A stretch of DNA of 64,000 bases from CALFMR01 sp035550595 (lineage in GTDB: Bacteria; Acidobacteriota; Vicinamibacteria; Vicinamibacterales; SCN-69-37). Location of the stretch: NCBI GenBank assembly GCA_035550595.1, contig DASZOV010000001.1, positions 1-64,000 on the forward strand. Reading direction: 5' to 3'. This document shows positions 43,437-52,692 of this stretch, one piece after another; position 1 is the stretch's first letter, and each line of letters begins with the position of its first letter. The position numbers and the translations under genes are program-made. Under the pieces are notes generated by a model that worked only from the letters and a program-made list of their open reading frames with translations, was not told where the DNA came from and searched no databases.

Positions 43437-44021
43437 CTATTTGAACGGGCTGTGCGCGATCACGTAGTCGATGTCTTCCTGCGGCACCGTGAACGTGGCG
43501 TGCGGCGGGCGTCCGCCCGGGTTGATGTCGAGGATCCCGAGCTCGCTCGTGTAGAAGCCGTCGACCGTCATCCGTCGCAGCAGCGTGAAGAAGTCCACGC
43601 CGATGGCGTTGTCGGCCGTGCGATTCTTCTTGAACGCGATGACGTCGAGCAGGCCCGTCTGCTGCGCATGCGTCGCGCCCACGAAGTCACTCTGATGCTG
43701 CGTCTTCATCGTCGTGTCGAGCCAGCCGAGGCCGGTTTCGTACTTCGACTTCAAGTCCGCGTTCACGTTCACGAGTGAGTCGATCCACGCCGGCACGCCG
43801 GCGAGCACGGCGCCCGGGCGGCCGTTCTCGACCGGGATGATGAGGTCGGTGAGCCGCTCGAGCGTCTGGTACTCATGCGGCGAGAGCGCCGTCGCATGAT
43901 CGGGCGCCACGAACTGCTCGGCGGCACGAACCTCGCGCAGCAGCAGATGATCGACGACGCCGGCCGCGGCAAAGGCGGCGGCGAGCTGGCTGAGCGCCTG
44001 ACGTCGCGTGATCTCAGACAT
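43437..44021 (-). CDS. Gluconate 2-dehydrogenase subunit 3 family protein (Tat-exported)
   Basis: 194 aa. Starts SEITRRQALSQLAAAFAAAG, a twin-arginine signal. Then LSPHEYQTLERLTDLIIPV, WIDSLVNVNADL, and FFTLLRRMTVDGFYTSELGI, the conserved core of the subunit-3 family. These small subunits accompany FAD-dependent GMC-type dehydrogenases, probably assisting export and folding. The start overlaps the GMC stop by 8 bp (44014-44021), so the pair is coupled. The 3' end is followed by a strong terminator. Confidence 0.93.
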   Translation of the reverse strand: MSEITRRQALSQLAAAFAAAGVVDHLLLREVRAAEQFVAPDHATALSPHEYQTLERLTDLIIPVENGRPGAVLAGVPAWIDSLVNVNADLKSKYETGLGWLDTTMKTQHQSDFVGATHAQQTGLLDVIAFKKNRTADNAIGVDFFTLLRRMTVDGFYTSELGILDINPGGRPPHATFTVPQEDIDYVIAHSPFK

Positions 44022-45864
44022 TGCCCTTCCTCATTTCTTCCGCGAGATATTCGGCCGTCCGCCACGCGAGCGCGATGATCGTGTGGGTCGGATTCTTGTC
44101 GCCGTGGCTCGCGAAGGGTCCACCGTCGGCGGAGAAGACGTTCGGGACGTCGTGCACCTGGCAGAAGCTGTTGACGACGCTGTTGTCGGGGCTCGTACCC
44201 ATGCGCACGCAGCCCACCTCGTGGATGATGCCGCCGCCGGCACCGAGCTGCGGGCGGTTGTCGGCCGGCGCCGCAACGGCCTGCTGCGGCGGTGCCGCGG
44301 TCGCGCCCGCGGCGCCACCCGGTCCTCGACCGGCCGGGCCACCCCGGCCGGTGAAGCCGGCGGCGGGGCCACCGCCACGACGTCCCGGTCCGCGGCCGCG
44401 CGGCGCGTTGATCGTGCCGCCGAGCGTCTCGAGAATCGCGGTGAAGTTGTCACGCATGTGCCGCGCCTCGTTCAGCTCGTAGTCGCTCCACTTCCAGTGG
44501 AAGCGCAGCACGGGGATGCCCCACTTGTCCTTCTTGTCCGGATCGATCTCGCAGTACTTGTTCTCGTCGGGCACCGTCGAACCACGGCCGCTGAGGCTGA
44601 TGTTCACGCCGCCGTGGTACGACTCGCGGATCGCCTTCTTCATCGGCAGGCCGTAGCCTTCGCTCTCGGCGTAGGCCGCCGATCCGAACCCGAGCGACGG
44701 AATGCCGAACCCGCCGCCGCCCACTTCGATGTGGTAGCCCAGCGGGAAGTCGAGCTTCTTGTAATCGTCGGCCGCCCACCAGGGAATGTACAGGTGCGCG
44801 CCGTAGCCTTCGGTCGCGAAAGGCGTCGGGATGTCGCGCATGTACGGGACGGTGGCCGACATGCCGAAGCCCGTGGTGTCGGTGAGGTACTTGCCGACGT
44901 TGCCGCCCGAGTTGCCGATGCCGTTCGGATGCCGCGCCGACTTCGAGTTGAGCAGCAGCCGCGCCGACTCGCACGCCGAGGCCGACAGCACGACCGTCCG
45001 GCACTTGACCTGCCGTTCCTGCCCGGTCGCCTTGTCGATGTACGACACGGCCGTGACCTTGCCCGACGCGTCGGTGATGAGCTCACGCGCCATCGCGTTG
45101 GTCAGCACGGTGACGCGGCCGGTCTCCATCGCGGGGAAGATCTGCACGTAGGCCGACGCGTAGTTCGAGGCGAACTTGCAGCCGCGGCCGCACTGACCGC
45201 AGTAGACGCAGCCCGGACGCCCGTTGAGCGGCGACGTGATGACGGCCTGCCGCGCCGCGGTCGCCTTGATGCCGAGCTTCTGACACGAACGATAGACGAG
45301 ATGCTCGTGCGGCTTGAACGGCGCCGGCGTCTGGAAGATGCCGTCGGGCGCGCTCTTCAGCCCTTCACGCCGGCCGGTGACGCCGACGAGCCGTTCCGCC
45401 TTGTCGTAGTACGGCGCGAGGTCGTCGTAGCCGATCGGCCAGTCGAAGCCGACGCCGCGCATCGACTTGTTCTTGAAGTCGTAGTCCGAGTACCGGAGCT
45501 GCACGCGCGAGTAGTGCAGCGTGCGGCCGCCGATGACGCGCGATCGCGACCAGCGGAACTGGCTGCCTTCGGCCACCGTGTACGGCTCGTCGACCGGATT
45601 CGGCGAGAAGAAGACGCTCGTGTCCTGACGCCCGGCCCCCTCGCCGGTCGTGTAGAGCGTGGCCGCCTCTCCTGCACCGCGATGCCAGTCGTCGAGCGGA
45701 CTGGTCAGCGTCTGGAACGTATCGCGCGTCACCATGGGACCGGCGTCCATGAGGAGCACGCGGATCCCCATGTCGGCCAGCACCTTGGTGACCGTTCCGC
45801 CCCCGGCGCCGGATCCGATGATCACGACGTCATGGACGGTCGAGCTGGATGTGTCTTGCACCAT
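44014..45864 (-). CDS. GMC family oxidoreductase (flavoprotein subunit)
   Basis: 616 aa. FAD-binding motif DVVIIGSGAGGGTVTKVLADMG at residues about 11-32; VIGGRTLHYSRVQLRYSD; GCVYCGQCGRGCKFASNYASA, a Cys-rich loop common in this subfamily; SACESARLLLNSK; and the C-terminal HEVGCVRMGTSP and SADGGPFASHGDKNPTHTI, which carry the catalytic His/Asn region. A Gly/Pro/Arg-rich insert of about 50 residues (about 480-535) separates the core. Such enzymes oxidise polyols, aldoses or gluconate at the membrane with a cytochrome c partner. The partner may be encoded elsewhere. No signal peptide is seen: it may be co-exported with subunit 3. Confidence 0.93.
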   Translation of the reverse strand: MVQDTSSSTVHDVVIIGSGAGGGTVTKVLADMGIRVLLMDAGPMVTRDTFQTLTSPLDDWHRGAGEAATLYTTGEGAGRQDTSVFFSPNPVDEPYTVAEGSQFRWSRSRVIGGRTLHYSRVQLRYSDYDFKNKSMRGVGFDWPIGYDDLAPYYDKAERLVGVTGRREGLKSAPDGIFQTPAPFKPHEHLVYRSCQKLGIKATAARQAVITSPLNGRPGCVYCGQCGRGCKFASNYASAYVQIFPAMETGRVTVLTNAMARELITDASGKVTAVSYIDKATGQERQVKCRTVVLSASACESARLLLNSKSARHPNGIGNSGGNVGKYLTDTTGFGMSATVPYMRDIPTPFATEGYGAHLYIPWWAADDYKKLDFPLGYHIEVGGGGFGIPSLGFGSAAYAESEGYGLPMKKAIRESYHGGVNISLSGRGSTVPDENKYCEIDPDKKDKWGIPVLRFHWKWSDYELNEARHMRDNFTAILETLGGTINAPRGRGPGRRGGGPAAGFTGRGGPAGRGPGGAAGATAAPPQQAVAAPADNRPQLGAGGGIIHEVGCVRMGTSPDNSVVNSFCQVHDVPNVFSADGGPFASHGDKNPTHTIIALAWRTAEYLAEEMRKGNV

Positions 45865-46059
45865 ATCTCTCCCCCAAAGAACTGCGTCCCCGCCTGAACG
45901 CGGGCCCAGTCTAGCTGACCAACAGGTCGGATGCCAGAACGGAAGGAGGGGTGAGCGGTATGACCGCCATGAGCCGATCGCCGGCGCGCAGAGTGCCGAC
46001 GCCCTTGGTCAGACTATGGAATGGAAGAGACGGACGGACGTCGGCTGTCCGGGGCGACG

Positions 46060-47403
46060 TCAGTGCGTGCGCGAGCGCGCTGACGCGCCGGTCGCCGCAC
46101 GCCCGAGATGCCGCGCGACGATGACGATGGGCGCGGCGAGGCAAAGCCAGGACAAGGCATCCCAGATGCCGTCGCCGAGAAGCGCGGACACGAGACCGAC
46201 GCCGATCGTCACGGCGAGCACGATGGGCATGCGCCAGAGCGGCCCGTCAGTGCCGCGTTGGCGTCGCGGGCTCGGCAACTTTTCGATTGGCTGCCGTTGG
46301 TGCTGGCGGCGGCGCCAGGCCCAGAGCCAGAGGCCGGTCGTGAGCACCGCGATGGTGGCGAGATCGAGCACGGTCCACAACGCCTTCAACGGCCACCAAC
46401 CGTAGTCGCCGAAGTGCAGCGGCCGCGAGAGCTCGAGCACGCGCAGGTACCACGGCAGGCCACGCGCCGATGCCACCTGACCCGTCGCGGCGTCGACGAG
46501 CACGGGCGTGAAGAGGTGCGCGGTGAGCGGCGTGGCGCCGTGCATCCAGATCAGGTAGTGCCGCGGCGTGGCGAAGCGCGACGGCGGAAAGCCTTCGCTC
46601 GTCGGCGTCATGCCCGGCAACGCGCGACGAGCGGCGTCAACAGCCGCCCGCGGCGAACTCGGCGTCGCCAGCGCCGGCTGGTTGGCGTACGGCGCGAGGA
46701 GGCGATCGACTTCCGTTCCCTGCCACGCCGCGAAGAGCGGCGCCTCGAGCGTGTTCACGAACCCCGTCGTCGCGACGACCACGAGCCAGGCCGCGGTCGT
46801 GATGCCAACGAGATTGTGCAGATCGAGCCAGGCGAGCCGTCGCGATCGATCCGCGCGAATGCCGCCGAAGTCGACGCGCCGCATGAACGGGCCGTACAGG
46901 ATCACACCCGAGATGACGGCGAGCACAATGGACAGTCCGGCGAGACCCAGGAGCGCTTCGCCTGCCGCTCCGGCGAAGAGCGTGCTGTGCAGATCGAGCA
47001 GCCGGTCGATCCATCGATTCTGCGGAGGCCGATCGACAGCAACCGCGCCCGTCCAGCGATCGAACATCAGCCGATGCACGTCCTCGAGCGGCGCGTCGAC
47101 GGCGGCCGCGAGCCCGACGCCGATGACGTCGGGTTCGCGATCGTCCCAGAAGACGAACTGCACGTGCTCACCGGGACGCGCGGTCCGCGCGCGGGCGACG
47201 AGGTCGTCGACCGCGAGCGGCGCGGCCGCCGCCGCGTGCGGCGTCGACGGCACGGGCGGCGCGAGGATCGCGTCGATCTCGTCGTGAAAGATGAGCGGCA
47301 GGCCCGTCAGACACGAGACCAGCAGGAACGCCGTGCTGGCGACGCTCGTCCACGTGTGGACGCGCTGCCAGGCACGCACACTCACGCGCGGCCTCCACCG
47401 CAC
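46060..47403 (-). CDS. PepSY-domain membrane protein (PepSY_TM)
   Basis: 447 aa. The first helix RVHTWTSVASTAFLLVSCLTGLPLIF and four TM segments, with a PepSY-like periplasmic domain: AVDDLVARARTARPGEHVQFV, then LHSTLFAGAAGEALLGLAGLSI and ADRSRRLAWLDLHNLVG, the characteristic W-x-D-x-H-x-x-x-G. PepSY_TM proteins are frequently encoded beside siderophore receptors and are thought to reduce or process Fe(III)-siderophores in the periplasm. It follows the siderophore receptor gene by 7 bp in the same transcript. The C-terminal extension is not conserved. Confidence 0.92.
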   Translation of the reverse strand: MRWRPRVSVRAWQRVHTWTSVASTAFLLVSCLTGLPLIFHDEIDAILAPPVPSTPHAAAAAPLAVDDLVARARTARPGEHVQFVFWDDREPDVIGVGLAAAVDAPLEDVHRLMFDRWTGAVAVDRPPQNRWIDRLLDLHSTLFAGAAGEALLGLAGLSIVLAVISGVILYGPFMRRVDFGGIRADRSRRLAWLDLHNLVGITTAAWLVVVATTGFVNTLEAPLFAAWQGTEVDRLLAPYANQPALATPSSPRAAVDAARRALPGMTPTSEGFPPSRFATPRHYLIWMHGATPLTAHLFTPVLVDAATGQVASARGLPWYLRVLELSRPLHFGDYGWWPLKALWTVLDLATIAVLTTGLWLWAWRRRQHQRQPIEKLPSPRRQRGTDGPLWRMPIVLAVTIGVGLVSALLGDGIWDALSWLCLAAPIVIVARHLGRAATGASARSRTH

Positions 47404-47410
47404 GGCGATG

Positions 47411-49948
47411 TCACCACCGCCGGCCGATGGTCGCGAGAATCGTCCGCCGGAAGCCGTAGGCGCAGTAATCCGTGCCGCTGCAACTGGCGACGTACGTCTT
47501 GTCGAAGAGATTCGAGACGTTCACGGCCGCGCGCCACGGCAAGCCGGACGTTGTCGGCGCGCCGAAATCGTACGAAATCGCCAGGTCGATGAGCGTCGTC
47601 CGCGGCACGCGGAACGTGTTGTCATCGTCGCCCCAGCTCGAGCCGAGCGAGCGAACGCCTCCGGCTAGACCAAGACCGGACAGCCGTGACTCGCGCAGCG
47701 CGTAACTGATCCAGAACGACGCGAGATCGGCCGGCACGCCTGACGGCGTATTGCCGACGCCCGGTCCAAACGCGACGCCCGCTTCGGTCACGACCGTCGC
47801 CGCATGGCTGTAACTCGCCGTGACGCCGACCCCACCAACGAGCTGCGCCTGCCCGGACATCTCGACGCCGCGGGATCGGATCTCGCCGGTCTGGATGCTG
47901 TCGCCGATGTGAATCGGATCGGGCGACAACACGTGCTGCTGCGTCAGTTGATAGACGGCGAACGTCACGTCGGCCGCGCGATCGGGCACCTGATATTTCA
48001 CGCCGCCCTCGTACTGCTGTCCCGTCGTCGGTTTGAACGGCTGACCGTCGAAGTCCGTGCCGCTCGTCGGTTGAAACGACTGCGACACGCTCGCGTAAGG
48101 TGCGAAGCCTTGCGGCGCGAGATAGACGAGGCCGGCGCGGCCCGTCGACGCGTGGTCGGGTTGATCGGTCACGTCGCCCGAGGCGACGTCGGTCGTGGTC
48201 GTGGCCGCCCAGTCGTGCCGTCCACCGACGAGCACGCGCCAGCGGTCGAGGGCCATGTGATCCTGCGCGTACAGACCGAACTGGTCCTGCACCTGATCGG
48301 TGAGATTGTCGAGCGGTGGCGTCTCGATCCGCTGGTCGTAGATCGGATTGAGGAGATCGAGCGACGGCACCTGGCCGGGATCGGATCCGGAATCGAAGTT
48401 GTAGCCGAGGCCCTGATGGTACCAGCCTCGCTGATAGTCGCCACCGACGAGCACGGTGTGACGGATCCGGCCCGAGGTGAAATTGTTCTCGGCCTGCGTG
48501 TCGAACGTGAGCGCGTTCAGATGATCGCGCAGGTGCCACGCATAACGGTAGAGCGTGCGGCCGTCCGGATCGAGGTAGCTCGAGTAGATCTTGTCGAAGG
48601 CCGACCGCACGTACGCGTGACGGAGATTCTCGCGAATCGTCCAGCCGCCGCCAAGGCGCCGTTCGACGCGCGCGCTGATCGACGCGAGCGTGCGCGAGTA
48701 CAGGTCGAAGCTTGGATCGCCGGTGTCGAACGAGGTCGGTAGTACGAGCGACGGATCAGCGGGATTCGGCAACACCGTTCCATAGGCCGGGATCCAGTTA
48801 TAGAAACCGACAGATGGATCGTGCTGCACCGCTGCCGACACCGTGGCCGTCGTCGCCGCGTCCGGCCGCCAGCGCAGCGACGGCGCGAGCGAGACGCGCT
48901 TGTCACGCGTGTGATCGACCTGCGTGTCGGCCGCGTGCGCCGTGCCGGCGATACGGTAGCGGAGCGACGAATGGTCGCCGACCTGGCCGCCGGCATCGAA
49001 GTTGGCCTGGAAGCGACTGTAGCTGCCGACTTGCAGTTCGACCTGCCGGATCGTGCCGTCGGTCGGCTGCTTGGTCGCGAGGTTCAACACGCCGCCGGGA
49101 TCGGACTGACCGTAGAGCACGGAGGCGGGACCGCGCAGCAGTTCGGCGCGATCGAGCAGATACGGATCGAGCTGTGGAATGCTGTAACCGCCCGACAACA
49201 GGCGTAGTCCGTCCTGATACTGGTTCACGAGGAAGCCGCGCGAGTACATGTAATCGAGCGCCGTCATCGCGCCGCGTGACTCGGGCACGATCGCGGTGGC
49301 GTAGCGCAACGCCTGCGGCACACTCGTCGCGCCCTGGGCGTCGATCGTCTCGTGCGTGACGATGGAGATCGATGCGGGCGTCTCGATGAGCGGCACGTCG
49401 CTCTTGGTCGCGCTCGCATGCTCGACGGTGAGGCCCTCGCCCACGACGGCGACCTGCGCGCTGACACCGGCGACCGTCAACGTCACATTGAGCGCCCGCG
49501 TCTCGCCGGTCGCGAGGTCGATCGTCTCGCGCCGATCGTCGAATCCCGCGCGCGACGCGATGACGACGTAGCGACCAGGTGGGAGCCCCGTGAGCGTATA
49601 CGTGCCGTCGGCGCCAGTCGTGGTCGATGTGACGCTGCGACCGTCAGTCGTGGTTGCGACGATGCGCACGCCCGCAATGCGCGCGCCGGTCGCATCGACG
49701 ACCGTGCCGCGGACCGCGGCTGACGCCTGAGCCGGCGCCGCAGCCTGGACCGCGACCGCGCGGATGTCGGGCGGTGCGGCTGCCGCAGCCGGTTGCGCGG
49801 TCATGACCGTTGCGAGCGCAGCCATACCGAGCACGCTCAAGAGACTCGCGCGAACGAACATGGCGCGCACGTCGGGACGCGGGTGAACGACGGACACGAG
49901 AGGGGCGAGGCGGCGCACGGGCCGCGAGGACGCGAGACGCGACAGCAT
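47411..49948 (-). CDS. TonB-dependent siderophore receptor with N-terminal carboxypeptidase-regulatory domain
   Basis: 845 aa. The N-terminal signal is long (ATG at 49948, with GGAG upstream; ATG at 49861 is an alternative, FVRASLLSVLGMAALATVM). Next, a CarboxypepD_reg domain (residues about 55-130: VRGTVVDATGARIAGVRIVAT) and the plug: IETPASISIVTHETIDAQGA, RELSGPASVL-type sequence (LLRGPASVLYGQSDPGGVLNLATKQP). The barrel ends GFRRTILATIGRRW with a terminal aromatic residue. These receptors import Fe(III)-siderophores. A small palindrome about 60 bp upstream could be an operator; no recognised Fur box was found. Confidence 0.94.
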   Translation of the reverse strand: MLSRLASSRPVRRLAPLVSVVHPRPDVRAMFVRASLLSVLGMAALATVMTAQPAAAAAPPDIRAVAVQAAAPAQASAAVRGTVVDATGARIAGVRIVATTTDGRSVTSTTTGADGTYTLTGLPPGRYVVIASRAGFDDRRETIDLATGETRALNVTLTVAGVSAQVAVVGEGLTVEHASATKSDVPLIETPASISIVTHETIDAQGATSVPQALRYATAIVPESRGAMTALDYMYSRGFLVNQYQDGLRLLSGGYSIPQLDPYLLDRAELLRGPASVLYGQSDPGGVLNLATKQPTDGTIRQVELQVGSYSRFQANFDAGGQVGDHSSLRYRIAGTAHAADTQVDHTRDKRVSLAPSLRWRPDAATTATVSAAVQHDPSVGFYNWIPAYGTVLPNPADPSLVLPTSFDTGDPSFDLYSRTLASISARVERRLGGGWTIRENLRHAYVRSAFDKIYSSYLDPDGRTLYRYAWHLRDHLNALTFDTQAENNFTSGRIRHTVLVGGDYQRGWYHQGLGYNFDSGSDPGQVPSLDLLNPIYDQRIETPPLDNLTDQVQDQFGLYAQDHMALDRWRVLVGGRHDWAATTTTDVASGDVTDQPDHASTGRAGLVYLAPQGFAPYASVSQSFQPTSGTDFDGQPFKPTTGQQYEGGVKYQVPDRAADVTFAVYQLTQQHVLSPDPIHIGDSIQTGEIRSRGVEMSGQAQLVGGVGVTASYSHAATVVTEAGVAFGPGVGNTPSGVPADLASFWISYALRESRLSGLGLAGGVRSLGSSWGDDDNTFRVPRTTLIDLAISYDFGAPTTSGLPWRAAVNVSNLFDKTYVASCSGTDYCAYGFRRTILATIGRRW

Positions 49949-50480
49949 GATTCAGACGCTCCGAGGGGGACGCGAAGACGATGGGTCAGCCAGCCGCAGA
50001 CGAGGTCCAGCAGATGAGACCTGTCTCAACAGCGCCAATCAGTCTAAATCCGACCAAAAGAGTCCGTCAAGCAGCCGCGGCGACATGGCCTGCCGTGACG
50101 CGATTTGATCGGATCTTCCATCGTCTTCAGTCCGGCCATCGCGGCGCGGTCCCAGTGGCGTCGGGAGGCGCTCGTCGCCGTGCTCCCCGTTCAACGATCG
50201 CCGTCGCTCTGTTCACGACCTGCGACTGATGATGCGCAGTTTTCTCACCGGCGGGCAGACCAACTCGCGGAAGCCACGCGCTCGATTGCTGACGGCGCTC
50301 CGTCCGCCTGCCGGCGTCCGTTATCCGACGTGCCACGCAACCGCGGTCGCGCAAGAATAAGGTAATCTATGTTCAGTGATTCGGCAGTTTCAGCCGCCGT
50401 TGAACGGATGCCGCGTGCGCAACCTAGCAGCAACGCCGCCGCGGTGGCAGGGTTAACTATCACGCGAAACTGAGCCAGAT
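49949..50480 (-). other. Non-coding gap (532 bp) before the siderophore receptor
   Basis: No credible gene. The short open frames here do not resemble any protein. The gap must hold the promoter of the siderophore receptor and the end of the DsbA-containing operon. The GC content falls visibly at 50340-50480. Confidence 0.4.
50015..50028. promoter_or_regulatory. Perfect palindrome upstream of the siderophore receptor
   Basis: TGAGAC-CT-GTCTCA, six-base arms with a 2-bp spacer and a partial extension to eight bases, about 67-80 bp upstream of the receptor start. It could bind a dimeric regulator. The sequence is not a standard Fur box, and the short length makes chance occurrence possible. 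Confidence 0.3.
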
Positions 50481-51176
50481 TTATGGAACGACCGGCTTTA
50501 TAAAGGCACTAAATTCGGCAAGACTCATCACGCCAGAGTGTCGCCCCACAGCGTCTACGAGATGGTCGGCTCGCTGCTTGCCAACAAAGAATGTCGGCGT
50601 GCTGACAATTGACAACGCCTCCGCATTCTCCATCTCTTGTCTGACCTTCAACGGGGCGCTTCCCGTAAGGCACAACGTGAATTTCTGCATATCAATGCCA
50701 GCAACAGCCGCAAGGCGCATCCATCGATCAACACGTACGTTCTCTGGTTTCGCAAATAAACCATCGTGCAGCTGCCAAAATTTTCCCTCGCGACCAGCGC
50801 ACTCGGCCGCCACCGCCGCTCGAAAGGCGAACGAGTGCAATTGTGTAAGCGGAATACTATGAAAGACAAATAGAATTTTGCCAGTAGCTATATACGATCG
50901 ACGAATGTCATTCAAAGTCCCGACCGCGAATTGGCGGCAATAAGGACACTGAAAATCTGCATATTCAATTACGACAGCTTGCGCCGAACGATTGCCATCG
51001 AGCCAAGCTCCATCGAGTGTCAACGGCTGTCGCGGAAGAGACTGCGCGCCTCCGGCGCTCATCGACCTTGGCAAAGTTGCGCGATCGCGAAAGAGGACAA
51101 CGACCACCAGCACAATGGCAAGGATGCTAACAGAAATATTAGCAACGACGTTTAGTGCCTGCCGAATGTTAGACAC
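50481..51176 (-). CDS. DsbA-like thiol:disulfide oxidoreductase
   Basis: 231 aa. An N-terminal TM helix (VVANISVSILAIVLVVVVLF) anchors a DsbA/thioredoxin fold: VVIEYADFQCPYCRQFAVG has the redox pair CPYC (about C74/C77), IEY is the usual strand, and the cis-Pro loop is VSTPTFFVG. The pattern of helices matches the DsbA_2 group. It would catalyse disulfide formation or isomerisation in the periplasm. It is the last gene of a four-gene operon whose first product has 12 Cys, so a dedicated client is likely. Codon use and GC are lower than in flanking genes. Confidence 0.9.
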   Translation of the reverse strand: MSNIRQALNVVANISVSILAIVLVVVVLFRDRATLPRSMSAGGAQSLPRQPLTLDGAWLDGNRSAQAVVIEYADFQCPYCRQFAVGTLNDIRRSYIATGKILFVFHSIPLTQLHSFAFRAAVAAECAGREGKFWQLHDGLFAKPENVRVDRWMRLAAVAGIDMQKFTLCLTGSAPLKVRQEMENAEALSIVSTPTFFVGKQRADHLVDAVGRHSGVMSLAEFSAFIKPVVP

Positions 51177-51202
51177 AAATTATAACCGGCAATAAATTTT
51201 CC

Positions 51203-51820
51203 CTAAAATCTAAACGTAAATCTAATAACTGGCTGGTAATAAGATCGATCAAAAGACGAGTCGACGACAATGCCAGGATCGAGCGACAAACGTCTCGACA
51301 ACTGATATCGGACCAGCATATGGTAGGAAAATCCGCTCCACGGCTCACGCGTAGTCATTTCTCTAATGTCGTAGATAGTTTCGGCTAGCAGAAATGATCG
51401 ATCAAATCCGGCCGCGACCAGGAGACCGCCACCGACCACGAGACTCACGCGGTGCGCGGAAGGGCTGTGATAGCTGATGGTCACGCGCTGCAGACTAAGA
51501 TGGCTGCTTCTCAAATACCGACGATCGCCATCGAATTGCGGAAATGGTGGCTGCGTTCCACTTGGGTACTGATCAGGCCGACTTCCCGGGCCAAAGCTAC
51601 CACTCCACGACGCCCACCAGCGCTTTGTAACACGCACAGAAACACCGACGCCAATCGTTGCAAGATTCGGCGGAGGCTCACCTTCCGCTGCGGCAAAGCC
51701 ACCGTCGGCGCTGACTTCCACGCGTGCGGCCTGTGCCTCTGCCGAGCGCGTCGCGCTACACGCCATGACCGATGCCGCGCACGCGATCGTGAGTACACGC
51801 CTCAAGTAATGCCTGGTCAT
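51203..51820 (-). CDS. Outer-membrane beta-barrel-like protein, unknown function
   Basis: 205 aa. Signal-like N-terminus (RRVLTIACAASVMACSATRSAEAQ). The mature part alternates polar and hydrophobic residues (ISYHSPSAHRVSLVVGGGLLVAAGF), and the C-terminus QPVIRFTFRF ends in Phe, as expected of outer-membrane barrel proteins recognised by BamA. About eight strands fit the length. The start overlaps the previous stop (ATGA at 51817-51820). No known family was recognised. It probably displays or secretes the products of the operon. Confidence 0.65.
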   Translation of the reverse strand: MTRHYLRRVLTIACAASVMACSATRSAEAQAARVEVSADGGFAAAEGEPPPNLATIGVGVSVRVTKRWWASWSGSFGPGSRPDQYPSGTQPPFPQFDGDRRYLRSSHLSLQRVTISYHSPSAHRVSLVVGGGLLVAAGFDRSFLLAETIYDIREMTTREPWSGFSYHMLVRYQLSRRLSLDPGIVVDSSFDRSYYQPVIRFTFRF

Positions 51821-52686
51821 TCGTCGATATGGAGCGCAACCGCTTCTAGAGTCTGACCTTCCGGAACGACAATTGGCAGCGCTGGCGACCGCCGCGTGTC
51901 AACGTTCGCCCTGAGGTCAAGGGACGTATTCGGCAAGACTCCGGTAATGCGGAACATTCCGTCCGCGCCCGTTCGTGTTCGCCCTCCGACCATTCTGGCC
52001 AAGAAGCCGGCTCCGTAGATGTCCGATGGATAGCTGACGATAACGGTCGCGCCGTTGACGGGCAAGCCCTTGACGTCGGTCACCGTGCCCACAACCGTAC
52101 CGGCGTCATGAAGTTGAAACGTCTTCGACACAACTGTCCCCCCTTGAATCACGATCGGCGCGGCGGATGGCGCAAGCCCATTACCCTTGACGACAATGAC
52201 CGCCGGCCCCTGCGGCACATCATCAAATTCGACAACGCCGCGTGAGGTGACGCCGTTGAATGTCTCCGGATTTCCTGGACGACTGAGAAAGACCAGCGCG
52301 CTCGCTGATGCAGGCTCGCCAGTCGCCCATTTCATTACTTTGATTGTGAGTGTCGACGCTCGGTCAAGTCGAATTATGACTTCACGCTGCCTATCGATAG
52401 GCGGCCACCGCCGGCGCGTCGTCGCGAATCCTGGCGCCCTAATGGTAAGGACACCGACCGGAGACGCTGACGAAATAAGGGCGACGCCGTTGTTGTCACT
52501 ATGCCACGTCTCTTGTACTTTGTTACTGCCATTGTCGAGAGTCATGGTGACATGATTCAGCGGCGTTCCACTGACGTTATCGATAACGGTAACGCGCGCA
52601 TCGGCTGATTCGTTCTGGGCGGCAGAGGAGCCCGCGATGCTCATGACGAGGCATATGGCGAGCGACAGGCGATTGATGGAATGCAT
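51817..52686 (-). CDS. Exported carboxypeptidase-regulatory-like protein
   Basis: 289 aa. Signal peptide NRLSLAICLVMSIAGSSAAQ. Three beta-sandwich modules: VTVIDNVSGTPLNHVTMTLDN, then LTIKVMKWATGEPASASALVF, then VVGTVTDVKGLPVNGATVIVSYPS with RTGADGMFRITGVLPNTSLDLRAN. The last is a clear CarboxypepD_reg signature. Such modules are common in extracellular and TonB-linked proteins. Four-base overlap with the next gene; 6 bp after the Cys-rich gene. No enzymatic motif. Confidence 0.75.
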   Translation of the reverse strand: MHSINRLSLAICLVMSIAGSSAAQNESADARVTVIDNVSGTPLNHVTMTLDNGSNKVQETWHSDNNGVALISSASPVGVLTIRAPGFATTRRRWPPIDRQREVIIRLDRASTLTIKVMKWATGEPASASALVFLSRPGNPETFNGVTSRGVVEFDDVPQGPAVIVVKGNGLAPSAAPIVIQGGTVVSKTFQLHDAGTVVGTVTDVKGLPVNGATVIVSYPSDIYGAGFLARMVGGRTRTGADGMFRITGVLPNTSLDLRANVDTRRSPALPIVVPEGQTLEAVALHIDE

Positions 52687-52692
52687 GGCTTT

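Noticed and set aside
45911..46144. Short minus-strand frame between the GMC and PepSY genes
   Set aside because: Low-complexity Arg/Ser content and no family; more likely the GMC promoter region.
50127..50463. Short frames in the gap before the siderophore receptor
   Set aside because: No start signals or recognisable protein; probably non-coding.
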